DNA of 64,000 nucleotides from Pohlia nutans (GCA_022496805.1 CM040101.1:5706501-5770500), one strand, 5' to 3'. Positions 46,994 through 59,506 are shown, counted from the first letter of the stretch. Program-made: numbers and translations. Notes: generated by a model not told the origin, from the sequence alone.

Positions 46994-47021
46994 TACATTC
47001 TCCCAATAGTTTTAGTTCAGA

Positions 47022-47200
47022 TTAACCCCTAGAGAATGTTTTTTTTTAGTAGGTCCTATGTGGACTTCTTTTTTCTCAAATTTATTTAGTTTTGTTGACC
47101 AACACATGTTATGTAATTCACTAATTTCGGTCATATAAAATTTGGTTCCATCTTTTCCACGATTGAATTTGTCATGAATCCTCGGTCCTTTAGGGGTTAA
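47022..47200 (-). mobile_element. piggyBac-like MITE, family B
   Basis: 179 bases from TTAACCCCTAGAGAATG to CGGTCCTTTAGGGGTTAA. Read on the minus strand it starts CCCCTAAAGGACCGAGGATT and ATGACAAATT, as in the 33304 element, and ends like the copy at 39178. TTAA stands at both ends. Confidence 0.7.
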
Positions 47201-48837
47201 GTTGGTTGGTTTTTAGAACAGTTGCTCCCCCTGCACATGTGTACATCCTTTCATCAAAGTCTGGGCGCTTATTAATGTGAGTCGGCACGAAGAAGCCGGT
47301 CCAGTAGAATTAGGCTGAGCGTTGAAGGTCCTGCTTGACCAGGTCAAAAGGAAAAGACAATGGTCACTCTGTATTTTATTTTTCTGCCTCAGTCTAGGGT
47401 CAATATAATTAATCATTTTTTTCAGAATGAAGTGAGTACAGTATGTGTAAATTTATCGCCACTTTTACTAAATGATCAATCAATTTGTAGAGTACGTACT
47501 CAATCATCCTATCTGTATCTGTTGTGGATAAATACCTCAATGGAGGTGATTTTGGCAAACCAGGAGTTACAACAGAACTGGCTGTCCATAGGACACCGTC
47601 ACTCCCACCATGAAAGCAAATACAGAACAATGATGAGCACCATGTGGCATCCACCTTCGCATCTACTGTAGCTCAAAGGTACGACACCTAACTGTAGAAA
47701 CATTCACACGTAGTGAAGTCAGAGACCGACGGTCCGGGTGAGAGTGAATTTTCAAGCCTTGCCCAAAAGCGACTCTTGTTGAAAATGTACACGATCTGGA
47801 CATGAGAGTGATTTTAGATACACTTATACCGTAGCCAAAGGGCAGGTTGGGTATGTCAATGCCCAATAATTAATAGAAGTGTGGAAATTGAGTTGGGTAC
47901 TTTGAAAATTCCCCAAAATCTTTGTTTTTTTAAGTAATTACCAAAAAAATTGACATGCTATTTTATTTTTTTTGGGTCCAACCTGTCTTTTTGCCTGCGG
48001 TAATCAACACCATGAAAATTCATATGGTTGTATTGATTCTTTGTCTGATATCTACACTATATGAACATGAGAGTAATTTTGAATACATTTTATAATCAAC
48101 ACTATGAAAATTTATAGATTCTTGGCTAAATTGTACACAATTTGAAAATGAGAGCGGTTTTGGATACACTTATAATCAACACTTTGTAAATTTATATGGT
48201 TACATAGATTTTTGGCTAAAACGTACACAATTTGAACATGAAAGCAATTTTGGATACACTTATAATTTGCAGCCTCGTTTGCAAGGTGAAAATTCATAAG
48301 GTTATATAGATTCTTGGCTAAAATGTACACAATTTGAACATGATGGAATTTTGGATACACTTATAAATCACCACTTTGGAAATTCGTATGGTTATATAGA
48401 TCCTTATCTATATGAGTAATGTACAGTCGGGTACAACATGCTTACAAATTTTTTTGTAAGCATTGAAAGTAGGTAGATCCTATATCAAGTGGCCGCATTG
48501 ATTCTGAAGATTACAAATATGGTAAAGAAAAATTCCTACCAGTAAAGGATTAGAGTAGGGATGTCCCTTTTAATTTGTAGGTTCATGGGTAGCATATCGA
48601 GCACATTACAATTTAGGGAAGGACTCATGTTTTTATGAGGGAGGAGTCAAAAATTTGTAAGAAACTTATACCCGACTGTACATGGATTGAATATGATAAC
48701 AATGTTAAATACAATTATAATCAACATTGTAAAAATTCATATGGTTATGTAGATCTTTGGCTAAAATGTACATATTCTTGCAATTTGGGATTCACATAAA
48801 ATCAACACTATGAAACTTCATATGGTTGTAAAAATGA
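47201..48837. other. Gene-free, internally repetitive interval
   Basis: Between about 48020 and 48780 the motif 'TATAATCAACACTATGAAAATT..ATAGATTCTTGGCTAAAATGTACACAATTTGAACATGA' (given here in parts) recurs about six times at intervals of roughly 100 bases with variation, so this is a diverged tandem array. Open frames in it, such as 48360-48112 minus, are products of the repeat. No gene supported. Confidence 0.6.
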
Positions 48838-49128
48838 CTCCCTCTGTCCCACTAAAACACCTTGATTTTGCTAAAATTCATGAATTGGTTGGAGAGGGAG
48901 GTGGAGATAAAAGCAACACTTGTCATTGTTGGGATTGGCTTCATGCACATAAGGGTATGTTTTAATTTTTATATTTGACACACATGGGGATAATTACTCA
49001 TGCCCTGTTGGGATTGGCTTCATGCACATGGGGATAATTACTCATAAGTGTGTAAGACCAGAAATCGAGGTTTTACTTTGGGACAAAATTTAAGTGGGTA
49101 TTATGGTGTTTTAGTGGGGCGTAGGGAG
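48838..49128. mobile_element. Stowaway-like MITE, 291 bases
   Basis: CTCCCTCTGTCCCACTAAAA and TTTTAGTGGGGCGTAGGGAG are inverted ends with the Stowaway-type CTCCCTC-GTCCC signature. The right flank is TA, the left GA. It contains an internal duplication of TTGGGATTGGCTTCATGCAC. Non-coding. Confidence 0.78.
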
Positions 49129-50514
49129 TACATGCTAAGATGTGTTGAAATCTATTTTCAATTGCCAACAAGAACCAATTAAAATTATGACAATATAATA
49201 ATACGAACCATACTCAAATATTTATTTGACAAAGGTAAACTTACATACATTGTCAATATTGAACATTGCTTCCATTAAAAGTGAACATGCAATATGCACA
49301 CCAATTTTGCATTTTTTTTTTAAACTACAAAATTGCAAGATAAGAGGTTGATGATTGTCAATCTCCTTCAATCCACAACATAAGTTTCAAAAATTGCATG
49401 ATAAGAGAGTTGGGGACAACCTTTTTAAGGCAGGAAAAATATAGCCAAAACGAGAAAATCTTTTAAGAAAGAACTAAAAACTCATTTCAAAATACTCATC
49501 CATGCATAACGTTCTTCAGCCCTTACTGAACCACACCCATTTTCTAAAGTGATGATATAGTGTAAAATACTAATAAAATAATTCAACTTTCCAACCCTTG
49601 TTATTTGAACCAGCTTAAGTTAGAGAAAATTCTTTGTGATTCTTCTGATCCCCTAACAGATGCTTGAGGTTCGGAGGTGCAATAGTGGGCCTCTAAAGAA
49701 TGTTATGTGTAGACATATTTTCACCCATTTGAGCAAATTCTCATTCAATTATGATGAGTTCATCTTAACTCTAGATGAAAGTGCTATGTACAATGTTTGT
49801 TTCATTGGTACCATCCTATTTGAAAAATGAAAAATTACAAGAACAATCCTTGGTTAGGACATAACATTCTTAAACCCTTGTTGGACCATACCCTTTACAC
49901 TAAGCAACACTATAGATAAATTACTAATTAAATAGTCCAACTCTTCAACCCTCTTTGTTTGGACCAACTTGAACCTCTATGTGACACATTGACCATTTTA
50001 TGGTCGCTACCCTTTTTTACGGATTGCCCGTGATGAAAAAAAAAAAAAGACGTTTTTGTAAAAAATAAAAAATATTTCCAAATAGGAAATGAAGTGTACT
50101 TTCCAACCCAATTTTAATCATTCCGATCCAAGTTAAACTCCACCAAGGAGAATTTTTCAAAGACAAACACTTCTACATCGTCTAGTCTTACAAAATTTAC
50201 TATTTGGGGAAAGTAATGATGTTCTCTCCTTTGAAAAAATATTTTTAAAAATTTAGAATACAATGTCTAGTTTTAACCAATCATACCAAATTTAAAATTC
50301 TAAAAATAAAAATTTGAAGTTAAATGCTTCTAAATTCATTACGTCAGATGCTCCTTCATTGCATCTGATGGGAGGCTGGAGCCCACACTCTTTTCTCCTC
50401 ATGAGTAACTGAAAAGGAAGCTGCAGAAGGGAGTCCACATTTTAACCGACCGACGTGATGTCTGCACATGCCCACAACTTTTTTAACTGACCCAGTAGAC
50501 AGTACACTACTTTT

Positions 50515-50737
50515 TGCTAATAGGGAGGGAGGGTTTATAGTGAGGGAGGGTTTATAGTGAGGGAGGGTTTATAGTGAGGGAGGGTAATTAGTGAAGGTGA
50601 CACTAAAATGTAAATCAGTGCGAAATGAAGATTTCAGCCACTCACTACAAATTTGAACCCTTGTCAATTTCATGATTTTGCAAAATAGAGCGTGTCTTTG
50701 GAATTAGTACCACACCCACTAATAGCAAAAAGTAGTG
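50515..50737. mobile_element. CACTA-ended MITE with internal 17-base repeats
   Basis: CACTACTTTTTGCTAATAG at the left and CTAATAGCAAAAAGTAGTG at the right. Inside, GAGGGAGGGTTTATAGT is repeated about three and a half times (50524-50590). Flanks are AGTA and TAGT, so either a 2-base TA or a shifted 3-base duplication is possible. Confidence 0.7.
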
Positions 50738-50954
50738 TAGTATTCACTTGGAGTAGTACAGCCAAAAACCATGAATTTTTTTGCCATAAAACTTCAATTA
50801 TTAAAAAATGGATGAAATCGCCCGATTGTGAATGAAAATAATACATAATTTATGAATATGTGATATTTTCTATTCAATATGTGGATGAATGTTGAAATAT
50901 GGAGCACCACTATAACATTTTATATCGCCACTTTGGCACTTGATTAATGAAAAA

Positions 50955-51095
50955 CAAGCGGCTTGTCAAGTAGTCTTTATCTGAGTATTTACCCCAGATT
51001 TACTTATACGGCTTGTTTTGACTGTCCAACCCTGTAAGTCTTGAAAACAAAGCGTTTCCGTAGTCTCTCCGCTTGTGGGGCTGAGACAATAAAAA
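50955..51095 (+). repeat. SINE/LINE-end-like repeat, copy of 38296-38435
   Basis: Same order of blocks as the copy at 38296: ACAAGCGGCTTGTC, GTATTTACCCCAGATTTACT, GTTTCCGTAGTCTCTCCGC and GGGGCTGAGACAATAAAAAT. The 3' stem-loop and AATAAAAATAAAA tail are kept, supporting retro-mobility. Confidence 0.55.
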
Positions 51096-51368
51096 TAAAA
51101 TGCCGTGGACAACATACATGGAGTTGATGGCTCATGGCTGGTTCACACCAGCCACATGCGGTAGGATGTGCATCAATGTTTTTTTTTAGGCGATTTATCG
51201 CCAAATTGCACCAAATATAATTGTTTGCCTACAAATAGTATGAAATTTAAAAGATTTTTTTGGATGAAAAAGCCAAATATTATATATTTTTCATAAAAAC
51301 ATTGGATGAAGTAGCCAACATTTGGATGAAGTAGCTAAAATTTGGATGAAAATTAGATTGCTTATCTA

Positions 51369-51533
51369 ATATCTCACCTTCCGTGGAAAAACTAAACTAG
51401 CTAAAAATAGTCATTCTGGACCGTATGTTATCGAATGCAGTAAAACAATAAAACTTGATTTTTGAGCGATTTAGAAAAATCATCCCAAATTCTATTTTTA
51501 GCTAGTTTAGTTTTTCCATGGAGGGTGAGATAT
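51369..51533. repeat. Inverted repeat with about 42-base arms
   Basis: The left arm, beginning ATATCTCACCTTCCGTGG and ending CTAGCTAAAAATAG, pairs with a right arm from CTATTTTTAGCTAG to GGAGGGTGAGATAT, with two or three mismatches and an 80-base loop. It probably forms the core of a foldback element. The flanks contain TTGGATGAAGTAGC repeats. Confidence 0.8.
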
Positions 51534-51718
51534 ATGGATGAATGTAGAAATATTTGGCTTCAACATTATACTTTATGGCGCTACCGAAGCGTTGGCCCAA
51601 ATATGAAAAAAAAAACCCTGATGTGCATGCGTTAAGGTAAGTAGCTTGGAAAAATCAATTTTATTTAAATCTCTACAACGCAAAAGGAACACATGTAAGA
51701 AAGTGAAGCAATGCACAA

Positions 51719-51766
51719 AAAAAAAAACAAACAAACAAACAAACAAACAAACAAACAAACAAACAG
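51719..51766 (+). repeat. (AAAC)n microsatellite
   Basis: About nine uninterrupted CAAA/AAAC units follow a short poly-A. The Lys-Gln-Thr-Asn translation seen in the open frames here is a product of this tetranucleotide. Confidence 0.95.
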
Positions 51767-51920
51767 TTCGAAATTTGTGGCAGGGAAGTGCGCATATTTC
51801 GTGGTCAACGGTGCTTGCATTCAGAGAAGACAAACTTCAACAATGCGCAAATTATATTTTAGTGTATATGATTTTACATGCATGAGGAACGCAAGTGCGG
51901 CAACAAGGGTTGGTGTGAAT

Positions 51921-52197
51921 CCCCAACTCTAAATCCCCCCTTCAACGTTAATGCAAGAGGACAAAACTTGCCCCTCTATTTTGTGCATGTAGGGGCATAC
52001 CTTAAAAAATAACCCCCTTTTCCAATGGTTTAAAATTTCCAAGGGGGTTTTTGCAAACTTATCTGGGCTTGTAGGTCCCAAATTTGCAAAAAAAATTGCC
52101 AAAAAAAGACCCTAGGGTGCTCAAAATGGAAATTTCAGAAAATGGGCCCATGAGTGAATAGTGCTTGCATTTACGTCGAGGGGATTTAGAGTCGGGG
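51921..52197. mobile_element. hAT-like MITE with 8-base duplication and an empty site in the window
   Basis: 277 bases with ends CCCCAACTCTAAATCCCCCC and GGGGATTTAGAGTCGGGG. GTGTGAAT occurs directly before (51913-51920) and after (52198-52205), an 8-base duplication as in hAT elements. The paralogous host repeat near 56443-56462 has one uninterrupted copy (on the minus strand GGCTGGTGTGAATGGGCCAT), i.e. the empty site. A diverged relative lies at 5161-5427. Confidence 0.85.
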
Positions 52198-52418
52198 GTG
52201 TGAATGGGCCATCAATGAGTGCAAGCTGGATGCATGCTTGCATTGCAAGAGAGGCAACGGAGGCTGACATGCGACATGTTACACGAAAACTGATAATATT
52301 TGAAGCACTTAGTTGGCAATCATCAGAAATTTACACTGGCTTTGCTTTTCTTTTCAGACAAAAGCACTAATAAGCTAACCAGTCCTAAAAAGTGCCACTT
52401 CTTCTACTCTCACCATTT

Positions 52419-52627
52419 CACTACACCGATTATTACCATTACTGTGACTCACAGAATTAGTATGAGGTTTCCCACCAATCCTCAATTAGTATGAAACTTT
52501 ACACACAATCCTCACTACTCACTATGAGAATTCTTAGTTACTACTGTCAGTCACATTTTGTTCTAATACCACAATTACTGTGAGAATATTGAATTACTGT
52601 GGCCCACAGTAATGGCAATAATTAGTG
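52419..52627. mobile_element. CACTA-ended MITE, 209 bases
   Basis: CACTACACCGATTATTACCA plus TTACTGTG at the left; the right end, read on the minus strand, is CACTAATTATTGCCATTACTG. An ACTGTG..CACAG(T) palindrome lies just inside both ends. Flanks TTT and TAC do not match, so the target duplication has decayed or the ends are slightly off. Confidence 0.65.
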
Positions 52628-53464
52628 TACCGTACCTGGCCATGAGGGTTGGTAAAAAAAAATTATAAAAAAGAAGCCCAAATTTTTATGATTTTTTAAA
52701 AATCTATTTTCTATGGTGTAAAAGAGAATCTTAAAAAATATCCTCATTATTTGGGAAAAAATAATAATTATTAGGCAAAACTTGCCAATTGTGACGCCAA
52801 TCAACTGCCAGAAGCTAAAAATCGCCAGAAAAAGAACACTGGGTATGATGGTACAAAACTACCTTGTGTAATGTGTTTTAGCAGATTTTTTTAACGAAAC
52901 AAAATCAAGCCCATTCTATTTGAAATTAAATAATCATTTTAAGTGACCCTCAAGCAACTCCTCAAGAGAACATAAATGTGTTCTCCCATGTTCCCATGGC
53001 CGCCTTATATACTCATGAGGCGGCTATGAGAGGATACTATGAGAGGATACAATATGAGAGAACATATTTATGAGAGGATACAATATGAGAGGATACAATG
53101 GGAGAACATATTTATGTTCTCTTGAGGGCTGGAGGATGGAGGGTGCGTTGCTGCGTACACTTAGCCCTCCGCCATGTCCAATAAATAAATAAATAAAAAT
53201 TCCGGGATTTATGGGGCCTAGGATCTGCACGTGCGGACCCTCTTTCATCCTCTCCTCAAAAGAACATAAATATGTTCTTCCATTCTCCCATTGCTGCCTT
53301 AGATTGTGTAAAAAATATGTGATTCTTGGAAGTTCCCATTATTAAAGAGATATAGTAATACATAAAATTAAGCGTCAACATTAAACGTGGATATGATCCA
53401 AACATATATTTAACTAAATTTCATGTTTATGAACTAAGTCGTTATAAATTGGTATTCCAGATTG

Positions 53465-53519
53465 TTCCTTTATCATCAAATCCGGAATTAAGACAGTTCC
53501 GGATTTGATAATAAAGGAA
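53465..53519. other. 55-base hairpin with 23-base arms
   Basis: TTCCTTTATCATCAAATCCG (53465 on) pairs with 53497-53519 with a single mismatch in 23 pairs and a 9-base loop, TTAAGACAG. Strong isolated foldback; function unknown. Confidence 0.8.
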
Positions 53520-56500
53520 TGAAAATGAATATCAAAATTGTTCAATTTTTCCTGTTAAATAGTATTTTGGATGGAGTATTTCTGCTTTCTCATGAGTTTG
53601 CCATCAAATTCATGTAAATTGAAAATATGTTAAACACACATTAAATGAGTTAAAAATGATAGTGTTTTAGTGAGATATTCCTTTTGGATACCTATATCAT
53701 GTTTAAACCTGGCTGAGGGTCCCCGCGTGTAGACCGTCTTTCGTCCTCTCCTCAATAGAACATCAAGATGTTTTCCCATGCTCCCATGGCTGCGGAAGAA
53801 AACAAAGGGGCAGCTATGCATCATTAACGACCCACAAAAGTAGATAGATAGATAGATGTTTTATGATTTTTTGTTTTATTTTTTGTGCAGGTGGATGAGG
53901 GTGCATGGTCGCGCATTTTTTTCGTCCTTTCCTTAGTGCATTGGAGTTAACAACAATGTTGTTCATGTGGAATCCTATGGACTCTATATAGGGAAGTGAA
54001 TTGTTCGACTCGTTGTTCTCACAAGTTTGTTCCAAGAGGTTGGACAATCTATTTTAATAACACAATAAAGAAATGTCATGGTGGAATTGCTATTTGGAGG
54101 GAGGAAGCAACAACTGCAACAATGGCGCTATATAATTACGTGTGGATGAAGCAAATCACTATTCCAAATGAAACAAAGTCGCACATACTTGAATATGTTG
54201 CAATGCAGATTGAAGGCATGGGTGACTAGAGATTGTAGAATGAACTAGATGCTTACTAGAATAGATGAATACATTACTATATAGTATGTGATTTTCTAGT
54301 TTATTTGTCAAGGTACTAATTTAAAAGTTTACACTATTCTTATAAATTGTAACCTTGTAAAGTGTTTTTGTGTACTAAAAAGCATATTTAAAACATATTC
54401 GTCTATTTGTGGCCTACTTCCAATTGCTTACAATATGTTTATATGGTTTTGTAAGATGTGTACTTAACACGTTGTTTGAGAACTCCAACCTCTTGTATTT
54501 TTCTAACACACTATGTGTCAAGATTAGTTTCAAAGGAGAGTTTTGTTGCGTATAGAATCCAATTCAAAAATATTCAAAGCACAAGTACTGGCATTTAAAA
54601 AAAAAGACTCGACAATTTCCAAGAATTTGCAATTTATCCCTTTTGCAACCAAAGCTGTGGGAGAAAAAAATTGGCCAAACTTTTCATGCAATTTCTACCT
54701 GTTTGAATTTTTAGTGCGCCCGGAAGCCAAGTGCATGGTTATATAGCCAAGTGCAAAAACAAGGAATTGGATGTTATAATATATAATTTCATTGTTGAAA
54801 TAGGTATGACTAAGTCTTTCATTCAAACCAAAACTATTAAAAGTTCAACTTTACAAGCTATACAAGCACTTTAGAAACACATGTCAAAATTCAATGACTA
54901 AAGGTAAAATATTGCATGCACTATTTTTATTTACAAGTAATTAATAAGTCTCTATTTACTCATACTCAATGTCATCAAATGTTGTAATCTAAAAGTATTT
55001 TTGGCAAAAAAAATCTAAAAATAGGTGATAATAGATTATTATATCAAATTATTAGAAATTATGTTTCAAAAAATAAAAGGAAAAACAACAAATACAATTG
55101 GCATTACACCATATTCTTGAAGCAGATCCAAACTTCAAACTCTACATGGACTATGTACAAGAACATAGAGAAATATCAAAGTAGGTTTTCAAAAAATTAA
55201 ATAATTTCAAGAGCTTTTAGATAACTCTATAAGATTTCTTTTTATGATTTATTAAGAGGTTTCTTTATAGTTATAATAATCATGTAGAGGCCTCCTTAGG
55301 CCTCCTTATAATACATAGAGATACCCAGAGAAATACCTTCATATGGACTATATAATTTTCAACAATCGGGAGGGTGTCATTATGCCAAGTTCTTTAATTG
55401 AATTAGAAAAATTCACTTGATTTACTTTTAGTAAATCTAAGGGCTATCATTCAACAAAGAGCTTTGGGAAATAACTCTCTTTTGACTCACAAACTATTGG
55501 TAAGAAAAGTGATACTTGGAGCACCAAGCTTCAGAATTGAGTGCCAAATCCTCGTGCCACATGACAATTTGGGCACCAATTTAGTGCTTAAATGGTTATG
55601 TGCTTAAATGGTTATGTGCTTCCATGCTCTAGCACTATAGTTTGGTGCCTCAACCCGTACCCCAAATACACCTTTCTACTACACTAAAAGTGTCAAGTGA
55701 GAATTGATGCCTTTAACCACAGTTTGTTCAAAGGTGAGGATAAATATTGTCCCTACATTACATAGTAGTTTGCCACTTCTCATTCTCACTTCCACTGAGA
55801 GTGCCATATTCCTTCCAAGTGATGAAAGTGACATGAGTTGGCATGCCATGTTTATAATAAGGTTGCTATTCATCATTGGAACACTACATGATTTAAAAGT
55901 TTTTATCATTTTAGTTGAAGTTTTAGTTGAAGTTTTTATCATTTTAAACTCTACAGTAAAAATATTTTTACAGGGACACTATATCTATATAATAAACGAG
56001 AAGGGTGTTTTTTGTGTGTCTATAAAGCGACAACAATTCATACATGGATTAAGTGATTATTTGATGAAGTTTCAAATTGGAACCTGAGAAGAGGATTTCT
56101 TGGCAATGTAACTGAGTTCTTGGCAATTCAACTACAAGTCGTCGTCGATGGAGCGCGGGGCGAACAACGGCAGCGTCATCGAAATATTGTGAATCACAAT
56201 ATCGTTGTCTTCCGACAGGGTGATCTATGGTAGCCTGTTTCAAAACCAGTTTTTAGGGCTTACAAGCCTAGGGTCTAAAAGAACAGATGAATCGGTCTGG
56301 AGTGGATATTCTCTATGATTCTCTTTTTCATCATATAAAATAGTTTCTTTTTGAAAAAATAATTTCCTAAAAATTTGAGCTTTTCTTTTTATATATTTTT
56401 TTTGTCAATCCTGATGGCTGGGTACGGTGATATAAAGGACTCATGGCCCATTCACACCAGCCCTTGCTACTGCACATGCGTTTGGCATGCAGGTAAAATC

Positions 56501-57573
56501 ATATACACTAAAATATAATTTGCGCACTGTTGAAGCTTGTTTTCTCTAAATGCAAGCACTATTGACCACTGAATGCATGCATTGTTGACCATTGAATGCA
56601 TGCACTTCCGTGCTGCATATTCCCAACTGTTCTTTTGTTTTTGCGTTGCTTCACTTTCTTACATGCGTTCCTTTAGAGATTAAAATCAAATTGATTTTGC
56701 CAGGCTACTTATCCATAACGCTTGCACATCCTGCTGCATGTGGCTGGTGTGAACCAGCCATGAGGAAATTGCACCATTACGATCCATACTTGGATTATAC
56801 CAGTTTCAACTCCATATGGTGGCTTCTGCTGCAACTTACATTCTGTCACTGCTATCCGCAAAGTTATGCTTGGTATATAAGCGTCATTCAAAATACATTG
56901 GTGCAATTTCTAGAGTCCTTTACGTATAAGGTAAGGCCCCAAGTGAGGGGCCTACCGGAAATGAGGAATACATCTATAATACATTTGTATTGTAAAAACT
57001 ACAGGAATTAGCCCACCCTATTCCTTCAGCAAAAAAAATTAATCGTCCTTTACATTCTATGTAAGAGTAGAGCAAAACCCATGTTGCATGTTGAATCAGC
57101 AATTCCATTCGAAATGTTGGTTCAACCCAAAATATGTTACAACCTCTGGTGAAACAATATTCAGCTCAACTTTGGTTGTAACAACAGGTTTGCACTTAAG
57201 GTAGAAGCACCAGAAATTGTTAGGTACCAATTGTGGTCACCTCTAAAAGCACTTGTTTCGACTTCAGGAGTTCCCAATCTAGTTATCACAAGCATTAATT
57301 ATGAATACCAAGTTAGCAATCTAATTGGAATAGAAATGAAAGACAGTTATTGGTACACCTACTGACATCAATAGTGGTCTATGCATATTAAGTTTGAAAA
57401 TTCATAACAAAATCATACATTGTGAAAAAATTAATTAAAAATTGAGCTTGGTTATTAAACCCAAAGTTTTATGTGCTGCAATTTTTTATCATTGAAAATC
57501 AGCGCTCCTTGTAGGTTGAAATGCTTAAACTGACGGCAATTGTACCCCTTACCTTAGTGGTAGAAATGGACCT
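53520..57573. other. Gene-free interval
   Basis: A plus frame at 53996-54229 (ALYNYVWMKQITIPNETKSH) is the most protein-like sequence here but is short and unmatched; at best it is a fragment. The repeat at 55690-55890 (copy of 4066-4265) and the host repeat at 56440-56760 lie inside. Otherwise AT-rich with nothing recognised. Confidence 0.45.
55690..55890 (+). repeat. Dispersed repeat, direct copy of 4066-4265
   Basis: Shares ordered blocks with 4066-4265, for example TCAAAGGTGAGG, CTTCCACTGAGAGTGCCATA-like and GACATGAGTTGGCATGCC. The block AGTTGAAGTTTTTATCATTT just downstream is a further short duplication. Confidence 0.6.
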
Positions 57574-57905
57574 CGCTTTGATCCTGAATGAACTCGTCAT
57601 CATAAAATCTCCTCACACATCTGCAATTTTTTTCATTCAAGCTGCACTATCAACTTCACACTGATTTGGATTTCAGTGTGGTGGGGTATATATACCAAGA
57701 AATGAATAGACTCAATAGAGTACGAAAATCAAAGTCTGTAGAAGGTTGAGTACATAATTTCCAATTTGCCTCACTGGAACTACTGTACATCTTTTGAATT
57801 GTGAATCACACAATCCACTCAAATGATGCATGTTTGATTGTTCTTCCTGATTTGCATAAGGACTTGTTTATCTATAAACATAGTATAAAGTAATGACAAG
57901 GAACA
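57574..57905 (+). repeat. Segmental duplication, second copy at 63690-64000
   Basis: About 300 bases are shared in the same orientation with 63690-64000: CATAAAATCTCCTCAC.CATC, ATTCAAGCTGCACTATCAA, GAAATGAATAGACTCAATAG, AAAGTCTGTAGAAGGTTGA and CACAATCCACTCAAATGATG. Identity is high, above 85 percent by eye. No coding sequence seen. Confidence 0.88.
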
Positions 57906-58093
57906 CACTGAACAAGATGATCATCATTCACCTTGAAACATTGCAGGGACTTTCAACCAGTCTAAACTTTCACTTACGATCATTTGTGACCATGAAAAAC
58001 TTCATATGAAATGATCCAGACATAGAAACCACATCACATTCTATTGATATATTGCACCAAAAAGAAAAAGAGTTGTTAAAACGTACAAATCAT

Positions 58094-58426
58094 CACTATA
58101 AGTAAACTTGGTAAAAAAAATCCGTAGCAGAAATTCAGCTGCGGTTTGTTTGACCTCATTCTGCTGCAGTCGCTAAACGACGGCAACACTGTTTTTTTCG
58201 ATTTGCGGCCTGGATATTGAGAATTTTGGGGCGTGTAATATATCGTTGGAAAGGTGTTTTCAAGAACTTTTCAACGGTACATTACACGCCCCAATTTTTT
58301 TTTAAATTGAGGCCGCAAATCAAAAAAATTAGTGCTGCAATCGATTAGGGACTGCAGCAGAAAGAGGTCAAACGAACCGCAACTGAATTCAACTACGGTT
58401 TTTTTTTACCAAGTTTTCTTATAGTG
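58094..58426. mobile_element. 333-base CACTA MITE with CAT duplication
   Basis: CACTATAAGTAAACTTGGTA and TACCAAGTTTTCTTATAGTG are inverted ends. CAT lies on both sides (58091-58093 and 58427-58429). The whole element is an interrupted palindrome, with mirrored GCAGAA, GGTTTGTTTGACCTC / GAGGTCAAACGAACC and GGGGCGTGTAAT blocks, so its RNA would form one long hairpin. Confidence 0.9.
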
Positions 58427-59506
58427 CATATACTCTAAACGTCTCTAATGATAGTTACTCATGGAGACAATGGACTTCAAAATGCACCCACAGTTCAACA
58501 TATGAAAGTAGTACAAAAAATGTGTACACAACACAAAAGATACACACAAAATGTGTACAGAAAATGTGCAATTACAAAGTGCATCATCAGAGAGGGTTAC
58601 ATGTACCACCTCTCCCAAGATTAACTCTTGGTTTGTACACACAGAACCCATTAATTCAATGCATACCTTTGTAGTATCAAGGGTTTTTTTTTGCACTGTA
58701 GCAGTGTACCATGCATGCAATGGAGGGTGGTCCCTCCACATTTAGACTATTGTGACTGTGCCACCACATTGGAGTCTGGCTCCAAGTAACCAGAAAAAAA
58801 TAAAAAATCCTGTGCAGTATATATCACAAATCACTTTATGTTCTACTCACAAGCAACAAATTCTCATCCTATCTGAAAACACTGAACAAGATGATCATTC
58901 ACCTCAAAACAGCTGTGGAGTAACTACACCTAACTGAAACATTTCAAAAATTGAGTAAATTCACTATTGTTAAATTGGCTTATTTTAAAATTCTTATCAA
59001 CAGTTCATAACACAGTTGAGCATGTCATATTTAGACATTCTATGCAAATGTAAAGGTTCAAAAAAAATTGTAGACAACGTAAAACAGACACAAACTGTTC
59101 TGATACATTGAACGTTAACGTCCTGCACATTGAATATGTACTCATCATTGAAGAGTTTCCTCATACACTCTCAATCAATCCATACTCACATACTATAAAA
59201 CTGTAACCACAAACCTCTCCATGAGAAGCAGCACATCACATTTACAGTCCATAACATTCAGTAACCTTCATACTCACTGCCTTTCATTCATGCACTCTAC
59301 TGATCACCTTGAGCCTCCACCTGTCCACTTAGCTACTGATGAAGTACAATTGGGTGTGGAATATTCCACAACATCTACTGTAGAGCCAAAACAAAGACAA
59401 TGCATGCTACTGAATGTTATGTCCATAGACACAAAGAGCACATCACATTCTGATCAGTGATAAAAGCCAAACATTCATTCTTGCCATTAAATATATGTAT
59501 AAACAC

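Larger units (their letters stand above)
51590..52230 (+). repeat. Dispersed repeat (inverted copy at 56440-56760) carrying a hAT-like MITE
   Basis: From about 51590 to 51920 the sequence matches 56760-56440 on the other strand: CATGCGTTAAGG.., GTAAGAAAGTGAAGCAA, TGCGCAAATTATATTTTAGT and GTATATGATTTTACATGCAT. The match resumes after the MITE with GTGTGAATGGGCCAT. A GGCTGGTTCACACCAGCC palindrome, found near 51130 and 56745, marks the end of the family. Confidence 0.7.

Noticed and set aside
48020..48780. Possible small gene at 48112-48360 minus
   Set aside because: Frame is made of a diverged tandem repeat of about 100 bases.
51646..51932. Lys-Gln-Thr-Asn repeat protein
   Set aside because: Translation of an (AAAC)n microsatellite.
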